Shown: positions 5,349-9,532 of the stretch, in pieces
Position numbering within the stretch: position 1 is the stretch's first letter
Layout: each line of letters starts with the position of its first letter
Assembly: GCA_937895845.1 (NCBI GenBank)
Contig: CALBLK010000066.1
Span: 1 to 9,532 of the forward strand
DNA length: 9,532 nt
Source: an uncultured Prevotella sp.
Lineage (GTDB): Bacteria; Bacteroidota; Bacteroidia; Bacteroidales; Bacteroidaceae
Reading direction: 5' to 3'
The notes under the pieces: generated by a model
Told to the model about the DNA's origin: nothing
The model's input: only the letters and a program-made list of their open reading frames with translations
Database searches by the model: none
Position numbers and translations under genes: made by a program

Positions 5349-5376
5349 GTTTTGACAGACGGGCAACTTGCCGCCC

Positions 5377-5790
5377 CTATCTGCCCTCACCGCATCCGGC
5401 GCAAAGGTACATCCTTGCGACCGGATATGTTTTTGCCCCTATCTCGCCGGCAAGGTATTGCAGTTCCTCGCCGAAAGGGTCTATCCCGATGGCCTTTGCT
5501 ATGTGCATTGTGACGTGTCCCTTTTCGTGGTCGTAGGTGTTCTGAAACTCGAACACGGATGATGCCCTGCCTATCACGCAGACGGAGGTTCTTGAATTGA
5601 AGGATGAGGCGGTGAGGCCTGTGTTGGACTGGATGTGTGAAAGGATTCTTTCTGCGGCCTCAATCTTGTCGATTGAAATTCCCGCCTCGTCCATCAAATC
5701 AAGAATTGTGTCCGTGTCATCGGCTACCGCGTCGTAGCAGAACATCACGTTCCACCGCCAATCGGGCAAAGAGACACGCTGAACCATCAT
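5377..5790 (-). CDS. HExxH zinc-metallopeptidase-like phage protein (137 aa)
   Basis: The product starts MMVQRVSLPDWRWNVMFCYD. Its C-terminal half contains VIGRASSVFEFQNTYDHEKGHVTMHI, with the HExxH zinc motif at residues 88-92 and a downstream GEELQYLAGEIG (107-118) whose glutamates could supply a third ligand, as in gluzincins. The end has CAGC and no signal peptide. I recall homologues in Bacteroidales and Firmicutes gut elements (pattern SSxxEFxNxxxHExxHLxxHI...GEExxYLxGDI), all uncharacterised. ATG 5790 is chosen because GGGAG precedes it and it overlaps the upstream stop as ATGA; the longer frame would add 18 implausible residues. It is the last gene of the minus-strand operon. Substrate and activity are unknown. 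Confidence 0.8.
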   Translation of the reverse strand: MMVQRVSLPDWRWNVMFCYDAVADDTDTILDLMDEAGISIDKIEAAERILSHIQSNTGLTASSFNSRTSVCVIGRASSVFEFQNTYDHEKGHVTMHIAKAIGIDPFGEELQYLAGEIGAKTYPVARMYLCAGCGEGR

Positions 5791-6209
5791 AATATGCTCT
5801 CCCAATCTACGGGGATGCCGGAACGCACTGTGTCGGCATACCAACGGTTGAAGATGAATCCGTCAGCCTGGTCCAGATCGTCAATGACATCCTTGACATA
5901 CTTGGCAAGGTGCGCCTCGTCCTCTATGCTTGAACCAAAGAAATCAGCCTTGGCCATGTTAGCCACGAAAACATAATCGTGTCCGACGGCGTTCTCCAAG
6001 GTTATCCCGTTACGTTTCAGCATGTCATCGACCTGCTCTTTACCCCACGCGTCGATGCGCTCCATCTTTCCGGTTGCCGGGTTCTTCTTGCGCATCTGCG
6101 AGGATGCGAACTCCTGCGCCTTGCCGTTGAAGTGCATTCCGTTGTGACGGAGGTAGGCGACCATAGCCGCCGGCCTCTCGTCGTAAATGTCAAGCGGTTC
6201 CCTGTACAT
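5787..6209 (-). CDS. Conserved phage protein (140 aa), MYREPLDIYDERP family
   Basis: The protein starts MYREPLDIYDERPAAMVAYL, then RHNGMHFNGKAQEFASSQMR, a Lys-rich segment, VANMAKADFFGSSIEDEAHL at about 82-101, and ends FNRWYADTVRSGIPVDWESI(L). It appears helical and soluble. From memory it belongs to a well-conserved family in gut Bacteroidales with relatives in Firmicutes, always next to an HExxH protein and a coiled-coil protein, with no assigned function. It overlaps the HExxH gene by four bases (ATGA) and lies two bases after the 79-aa gene. Strong conservation of Trp, Tyr and His positions suggests a structured core; no catalytic motif is known. Confidence 0.85.
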   Translation of the reverse strand: MYREPLDIYDERPAAMVAYLRHNGMHFNGKAQEFASSQMRKKNPATGKMERIDAWGKEQVDDMLKRNGITLENAVGHDYVFVANMAKADFFGSSIEDEAHLAKYVKDVIDDLDQADGFIFNRWYADTVRSGIPVDWESIL

Positions 6210-6211
6210 GG

Positions 6212-6451
6212 CTAATAGCGGTATCTGCGACGGCGCTCACCGAAGTCATCACCGTCATAATCATCGCGTTCGTGCCTGCGCCTCATAGTAGACATGGAAC
6301 GATAGTCCCCGTCGCCCCCGCGCATGTTGAATCCGCTCTCCTCGCCCAGCTCGCTGATGCAGTGCATCAGTCTTCCCCCGGCGGTCAGCATTTCCTCAGC
6401 CAAGTCGGACATCTTGTCCAGCTTGCTTTCTGTTATCTCAATTATTCTCAT
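6212..6451 (-). CDS. Small phage protein with helical head and Arg/Asp-rich tail (79 aa)
   Basis: The N-terminal half, MRIIEITESKLDKMSDLAEE followed by MLTAGGRLMHCISELGEES, is predicted to form an amphipathic helix pair. From about residue 42 it becomes Gly/Asp/Arg-rich (MRGGDGDYRS) and ends in GERRRRYRY, a disordered and strongly basic tail that could bind nucleic acid or acidic lipids. I recall family members with the same MRIIEI head and variable low-complexity tail in the same gene neighbourhood. It lies two bases from its downstream partner and 14 bases after the upstream gene. Function is unknown. Confidence 0.75.
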   Translation of the reverse strand: MRIIEITESKLDKMSDLAEEMLTAGGRLMHCISELGEESGFNMRGGDGDYRSMSTMRRRHERDDYDGDDFGERRRRYRY

Positions 6452-6465
6452 GATTCTGTCTTGTT

Positions 6466-6972
6466 TTATTTAGAGACCTTGTTCAGCGCCTTGACCAGCA
6501 GCTCCTTCATATCACCTATGGATTCCTCCATGCCGCCAAGCCGTTTTTCAAGCGTTTCAATCTTTTCCTTTTGTTCCCTTTCCTCGGCAAGCCGCGGATT
6601 GAGTGAGCACATGATGGACTCGCAGGCCTCCAGAGCGTTCTTGTGATAGTCCACGCTCCCAAGGACTTCCTTGCTTGTCCGTATCATGTTCTCAACCTCG
6701 GCTATCATGGCGTCACGGCTTTCGGAAATAACCATGTTGCCGGAAGATGCGATGACCGCCGCGGACGGAAGTTGCTTGAAGGTCAGCAACTCGTCGCCTG
6801 CCTTCACGGTCAAGTCTATGACAGTATCCTGCTGGAACTGTCCCGGCATCAGTTGCGTGCCGAATTTCGTGACCGGAGAAGAAACCGATTGAACCACACC
6901 CGTCTTCAGGGTCGGGATGTCACCCTTTGTCAGTAGATACACTGTGCCTGACTGTCTCAATGCGCTGAACAT
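6466..6972 (-). CDS. Conserved phage protein with beta-rich head and C-terminal coiled coil (168 aa)
   Basis: The protein begins MFSALRQSGTVYLLTKGDIP. Residues 1-80 look beta-rich (GVVQSVSSPVTKFGTQ, VIDLTVKAGDELLTFKQLP). SESRDAMIAEVENMIRTSKE (about 83-102) starts a helical half with VDYHKNALEACESIM, and residues about 128-166 form a heptad-like coiled coil (EEREQKEKIETLEKRLGGME onward). The layout is that of a family I recall from both Firmicutes and Bacteroidetes gut elements (MFGSxxQ...KGExPxLxxGxVxSVS...SDSRxAMxxEVExM...DYHxxxxxxCExxLxxLNP). It may be a scaffold or oligomerising component; that is inference. Cytoplasmic, with no membrane segment. Gap to the next gene is 14 bases. Confidence 0.85.
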   Translation of the reverse strand: MFSALRQSGTVYLLTKGDIPTLKTGVVQSVSSPVTKFGTQLMPGQFQQDTVIDLTVKAGDELLTFKQLPSAAVIASSGNMVISESRDAMIAEVENMIRTSKEVLGSVDYHKNALEACESIMCSLNPRLAEEREQKEKIETLEKRLGGMEESIGDMKELLVKALNKVSK

Positions 6973-6991
6973 GTCTCTGATGATTTAATTG

Positions 6992-7333
6992 TTACGCAAG
7001 TCCTGTAAGGAGTTGCAATGTTCCTGTTGAAGCCTCATAATAGGCGATGTAGATTCCCGTGCCGCTGATGTTGTTCACGGTGACGGCTGCGTTGTCTAAG
7101 GTAGTTACGGCCTGGTCGCCGGAAGCCACGGAGGAGAATACCACTGGCAGTGTCCCGGTAGTTCCCGTCGGTATCGCCTGCGCAAGCCAGACAGCGACGA
7201 ATCCGCTGAAGTTCCTTGCGAACCGTGCGTCACTTGTGAAGTTGAACCTCACGTCAGTAGCGGTGACGGTCACGCTTTCGGATTTTACTCTTGGAATCCC
7301 GCCTCTGTTGGCCATGAAATAAAACGGTATCAT
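6992..7333 (-). CDS. Beta-rich phage protein of unknown function (113 aa)
   Basis: A Thr/Val/Gly-rich protein without charged helices. It opens MIPFYFMANRGGIPRVKSES, then VTVTATDVRFNFTS and TTGTLPVVFSS, and ends GTGIYIAYYEASTGTLQLLT plus a short tail. The composition suggests a beta-sandwich, as in decoration or adhesion proteins. I recall relatives from gut Bacteroides elements with the same GGIPR head and IYLVYYD...LQLL tail. Two starts are possible: ATG 7333 (used here) and ATG 7315, giving MANRGG; neither has a clear Shine-Dalgarno, and a TTG at 7339 is less likely. It lies between the membrane protein and the coiled-coil protein in one transcription direction. Confidence 0.75.
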   Translation of the reverse strand: MIPFYFMANRGGIPRVKSESVTVTATDVRFNFTSDARFARNFSGFVAVWLAQAIPTGTTGTLPVVFSSVASGDQAVTTLDNAAVTVNNISGTGIYIAYYEASTGTLQLLTGLA

Positions 7334-7348
7334 ACTCAAAAGTATTAT

Positions 7349-7368
7349 GGGCCGTCAAGAGGCGGCCC
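7349..7368 (-). terminator. Hairpin after the 306-aa membrane protein gene
   Basis: A six-pair GC stem (GGGCCG / CGGCCC) with an eight-base loop sits nine bases after the stop of the 306-aa gene. On the minus strand it is followed by ATAATACTTTT, so the T run is displaced by seven bases. It may act as a partial terminator that lowers expression of the downstream genes, or as an mRNA-stabilising hairpin; a full stop of transcription is uncertain. Confidence 0.45.
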
Positions 7369-7376
7369 GGTTCAAC

Positions 7377-8297
7377 TTACAGCCAAGGGCCGTTGCCGAT
7401 TACACCTGTGCCAAGTCCGTTCAAACCGTTAAGGCCAAGAAGTGTGGCTTGACAAGGGGACAGATAGACACCGTTCTGTGCTGGTACGACCTGCGTCTGC
7501 GGGAGCTTGCACTTGATTCCGTCAACCTCTGACTGCAACGCCGCCAAAGCCGAGTTGAGCGGTGTGAACGCATGGTTGATGTACTGTCCTATCTGCGCGG
7601 TTTGGTTGGCCTGTGAAATCTGTCCCAGAAGGTTTGACCTTTCCTCGCGGAGAGCGTCAATCTTGTTCTGCAACTCACGCTGCTCCAACTGACAGAACTT
7701 GTCGTTGATAAGCACGCTCTGCTGGTCAATCTTCGAGCCGAGGATGTTGGTCTGCTCGGAGATGGCGATTCGGTTCTCATAGCCCTGCTGTGTAGTGAGA
7801 AGCCTGTTGTCGCAGCAGCACTGGGCGAGCTGCCTTTCGATAGAGCAGTTGCCGCTCTGGATGGCGTTGATGATGGCCTGCCCAGACATACCGACTTGAT
7901 TGCCGAGTGACTGGAGCTGTGTCATCACGCCGTTGATGGACTGTTGAATCTGTCCTACGGAGCAGTTCAGTGTAGAAGCGAGTTGGCTGATGGCTGTCCC
8001 GTTCCCGTTGATGGCCTGCATCAGCAAGTCCCTGCCGTTATCCCCATTGATAAGGGACGCAAGGTCGGCTGTGCCTTGGCCGTTTCGTCCGAAGCCGCCC
8101 CAACCGTTGCCGCCCCAAAGGAGGATAAGGAACAAGAACCAAATCCAGCCGCCGTTTCCCCAGCCGCCGTTGTTGTTCATCATCGCCAGAACGTTCGGGT
8201 CAACTCCCCTGTTCTGCGCAAGATTGGCGAGCCAGCCCCACATTCCGCTGTTGCCCGTGCCGGTGCCGTCGCCGATTACATAAGTTTTTGTCTCCAT
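7377..8297 (-). CDS. Gly/Trp/Asn-rich single-pass membrane protein with Cys cluster and coiled coil (306 aa)
   Basis: Order of parts: a Gly/Thr-rich head (METKTYVIGDGTGTGNSGMW), a Gly/Asn/Trp-rich stretch, one hydrophobic segment at about 51-61 (WIWFLFLILLW), a second Gly/Trp loop (GGNGWGGFGRNGQG), a long helical part with Gln-rich repeats (about 88-170), CCC at 160-162 with further Cys at 112, 151, 202, 263 and 282, a coiled coil at about 190-260, and a Gly/Leu/Asn-rich end (LLGLNGLNGLGTGVIGNGPW). From memory this is a widespread gut-element family with a Firmicutes version having CCCDIR and a similar Gly-rich membrane segment; no function is known. A candidate promoter lies 44-51 bases upstream. 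The high Cys count is unusual. Confidence 0.85.
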   Translation of the reverse strand: METKTYVIGDGTGTGNSGMWGWLANLAQNRGVDPNVLAMMNNNGGWGNGGWIWFLFLILLWGGNGWGGFGRNGQGTADLASLINGDNGRDLLMQAINGNGTAISQLASTLNCSVGQIQQSINGVMTQLQSLGNQVGMSGQAIINAIQSGNCSIERQLAQCCCDNRLLTTQQGYENRIAISEQTNILGSKIDQQSVLINDKFCQLEQRELQNKIDALREERSNLLGQISQANQTAQIGQYINHAFTPLNSALAALQSEVDGIKCKLPQTQVVPAQNGVYLSPCQATLLGLNGLNGLGTGVIGNGPWL

Positions 8298-8340
8298 GAT
8301 ATTGGTATTAGTGTGTTTCGACCGCCATTCGGTCTTGGCA

Positions 8341-8348
8341 CAAAGTTA
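8341..8348 (-). promoter_or_regulatory. Candidate Bacteroidetes -7 promoter box
   Basis: On the minus strand these eight bases read TAACTTTG, an exact match to the Bacteroidetes consensus TAnnTTTG. They lie 44 bases before the ATG at 8297, in the 85-base gap between 8298 and 8382, giving an expected leader of about 35-40 bases. No good TTTG -33 element is visible about 20 bases upstream, so the call rests on the -7 box and its position. Confidence 0.45.
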
Positions 8349-8382
8349 CTACATCGCGGAGGGAATAGAGAAGGAAGTTACG

Positions 8383-8682
8383 TTATATCCTTAAATCGTT
8401 TCTACTGCGCCAACTGTCTGGAACAATACGATGTATTTTGTGGAACGGATAAAGCACCTTGCGGATAGGTTTATCCAGAAGTTTGCGGAAGATGTTGACA
8501 CGGATAGTTGTCTCAGGCTTGTTGTAGAAGTCCGCGATGTCGCTGATTGAGCCGTAAACTTTCATACTGGACTCGATAGCCTGTGTCGCACTGTTGATTT
8601 CCTCCATGGTGCAAGAATCGCTTTGCAACTTCTTGATGTAGAACTCAAGAATCTCGATTAGATAGTCTTTAGGATTAAACAT
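8383..8682 (-). CDS. Helix-turn-helix-like phage protein (99 aa)
   Basis: The protein starts MFNPKDYLIEILEFYIKKLQ, then CTMEEINSATQAIESSMKVY. At about 45-69 SISDIADFYNKPETTIRVNI followed by FRKLL reads as a helix-turn-helix in which the second helix enters ETTIRV. The basic end RKVLYPFHKIHRIVPDSW resembles a short DNA-contacting tail. I recall many small Bacteroides proteins with the same build (EEI...GTxxEIAxFYGKSExxVRxxIxRK...LYxFxxxxxIVPDxW), encoded in mobile or phage regions and annotated hypothetical. It overlaps the membrane-protein gene by eight bases. DNA binding is inference from the pattern. Confidence 0.7.
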   Translation of the reverse strand: MFNPKDYLIEILEFYIKKLQSDSCTMEEINSATQAIESSMKVYGSISDIADFYNKPETTIRVNIFRKLLDKPIRKVLYPFHKIHRIVPDSWRSRNDLRI

Positions 8683-9091
8683 AATGATGTGGTTTTAGAA
8701 AAACATTGTATGCAGCCGCAAGCAGCAGAATGGTCATGCAAACGGTGATTCCGTTCAGGATATATACGGCAATATCTGTAAGTTCTATCAGATAAGCGTC
8801 GATGATTGTGAAGCAGAATGGCACAAGCGGTATGGCGCTGGCAAGGCGATGCCATCTGCAAAGACGCAGTATCCTTGAGAATATCAGCATTATGATGATA
8901 ATTGGCGGTGGCGTGAAAAGGATGATACTGAACAGCCATGCCGTGTCCACCGGGCAGAATGTCTGGACAATGATACCAACAATATAAAAAAGGGACACCA
9001 CAAACGGTGCTATCTGTACCGCAAGTGTAATATCCCTTAATGTAAGTATCAGTCGTTTTATACGTTCATCGCTTTCGTCTTGGTTGTCCAT
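8675..9091 (-). CDS. Four-helix integral membrane protein (138 aa), holin-like by position
   Basis: With ATG 9091 the product starts MDNQDESDERIKRLILTLRD, a charged cytoplasmic head. Hydrophobic segments lie at about 26-45, 52-71, 84-100 and 105-128, separated by a basic loop LCRWHRLA at about 77-84 and ending LKPHHYV. An in-frame ATG at 9163 with a weak GGTGAAG site would add 24 residues and a 98-base overlap with the neighbour; I prefer 9091 because relatives I recall begin MxNQDxxDERIxRL and are about 140 residues long. Neighbours are a basic peptide and a spanin-like protein, so a role at lysis is possible but not shown. The function remains unknown. Confidence 0.7.
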   Translation of the reverse strand: MDNQDESDERIKRLILTLRDITLAVQIAPFVVSLFYIVGIIVQTFCPVDTAWLFSIILFTPPPIIIIMLIFSRILRLCRWHRLASAIPLVPFCFTIIDAYLIELTDIAVYILNGITVCMTILLLAAAYNVFLKPHHYV

Positions 9092-9251
9092 GGCTATTAA
9101 CTTTAGGGCTAACGGTGATTTGAATGCCTTTGCCCATGAGTCTTTCTCCGTTGGGGTTGTCATTCTTCACCACTTTGATTGGTAGTGCCGCAAGTTTCGT
9201 GCCAGACTTCTTGCCTTTCTGGACTTTTATCTTAAATTTTGCTTTGCTCAT
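9066..9251 (-). CDS. Small basic protein (61 aa)
   Basis: The protein starts MSKAKFKIKVQKGKKSGTKL and ends GQPRRKR; it contains many Lys and Arg and few acidic residues. No signal peptide or membrane segment is seen. The composition suggests nucleic-acid binding or a structural peptide, but no family is recognised. It starts one base after the stop of the spanin-like gene at 9253 and overlaps the membrane-protein gene by 26 bases. Tight packing on both sides supports it being expressed. An alternative is that it is an unexpressed frame, which its overlap with a strong gene makes slightly possible. Confidence 0.55.
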   Translation of the reverse strand: MSKAKFKIKVQKGKKSGTKLAALPIKVVKNDNPNGERLMGKGIQITVSPKVNSHGQPRRKR

Positions 9252-9252
9252 G

Positions 9253-9532
9253 TCAGAATGTAATTAAAACGCCGCCCGTAATACCTAGACCGTAAGCGAA
9301 CCGCCCGTCCGGTGTGAGACATGCCGACGGCCCCGTCGCAAGGCCGAAACGAAACTTTCTTTGCGACTCTGTAACCGTCTTTGTGATTATCTTTGTCTCT
9401 GGAAAAACCTTGACGTATTCGAGATTTGTGTGGAAGCCAGACACTGCTATATCATAATCCTTTGTTGTATAACGGTCAAGGGTGATAGGGACGGCCACGG
9501 AGACTGTATCGTGAATATAAAGTGTGTCTGTG
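9253..9532 (-). CDS. DUF6808-like / spanin-like protein, 3' end only
   Basis: The frame runs open to the right edge, so the start lies outside the window; the GTG at 9498 is internal. The visible product is TDTLYIHDTVSVAVPITLDR, then YTTKDYDIAVSGFHTNLEYV, KVFPETKIITKTVTESQRKF, and a C-terminal beta-rich region ending GLGITGGVLITF. The pattern of a DTV-type linker, an (A/W)VSGYxxxLxxxxVF block and a glycine-rich beta-barrel-like tail resembles Bacteroidetes DUF6808 proteins, often linked to phage lysis as Rz/spanin-like genes with an N-terminal membrane anchor. The anchor would be in the missing part. The match is from memory; the lysis role is inference. Confidence 0.65.
   Translation of the reverse strand, partial: TDTLYIHDTVSVAVPITLDRYTTKDYDIAVSGFHTNLEYVKVFPETKIITKTVTESQRKFRFGLATGPSACLTPDGRFAYGLGITGGVLITF

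Noticed and set aside
5198..5536. 112-aa plus-strand frame across the terminator
   Set aside because: It overlaps the end of the ThyX-like gene in another frame, reads through the hairpin, and is antisense to the HExxH gene.
7944..8468. 174-aa plus-strand frame
   Set aside because: It is antisense to the 306-aa gene; its Pro/Ala/Val-rich part is the complement of Gly/Trp/Asn codons.
1..9532. CRISPR array, tRNA, integrase, att site or insertion sequence
   Set aside because: No regularly spaced repeats, cloverleaf-type sequence, recombinase motif or flanking inverted repeats were seen on reading through both strands.

Overview
The window looks like a piece of a temperate-phage or phage-derived genome from a gut Bacteroidales host (Bacteroides, Parabacteroides, Prevotella or Alistipes type). 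The basis is family resemblance of many small proteins, recalled from memory and not searched; mostly weak or absent Shine-Dalgarno sites; and one exact match to the Bacteroidetes -7 promoter box (TAnnTTTG). No rRNA, tRNA, CRISPR array, insertion sequence, integrase, terminase, portal or capsid gene is visible, so phage versus integrated element cannot be settled here.

Layout. Bases 1-5313 form a tightly packed plus-strand series; bases 5377-9532 form a minus-strand series. The two converge on a strong hairpin at 5317-5348 that reads as a bidirectional terminator. The left end (1-965) is visibly AT-rich and holds a short peptide gene, two small related proteins, and a gene broken by an AT-dinucleotide tract. 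Next come a recurring Bacteroidales phage protein (968-1378) and two overlapping mini-genes of 51 and 50 aa. After a leader hairpin the main operon follows: a 220-aa protein of unknown role, a stand-alone cysteine-motif domain, an unknown protein, a beta-class DNA methyltransferase, dUTPase, a small unknown protein, an XRE-type helix-turn-helix protein, and a protein with a ThyX-like pattern. Together these suggest DNA modification, dUTP removal and perhaps nucleotide metabolism.

The minus strand, read from right to left in transcription order, starts with the 3' end of a spanin-like (DUF6808-like) gene at the window edge, a short basic protein, a four-helix membrane protein and a helix-turn-helix-like protein. 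A candidate promoter at 8341-8348 then precedes a second group: a 306-aa Gly/Trp/Asn-rich single-pass membrane protein with a CCC motif, a 113-aa beta-rich protein, a 168-aa protein with a C-terminal coiled coil, a 79-aa protein with an Arg-rich tail, a conserved 140-aa protein and an HExxH metalloprotease-like protein. I recall relatives of several members from both Bacteroidetes and Firmicutes gut elements. This module has no function I know and is the best candidate here for an undescribed system.
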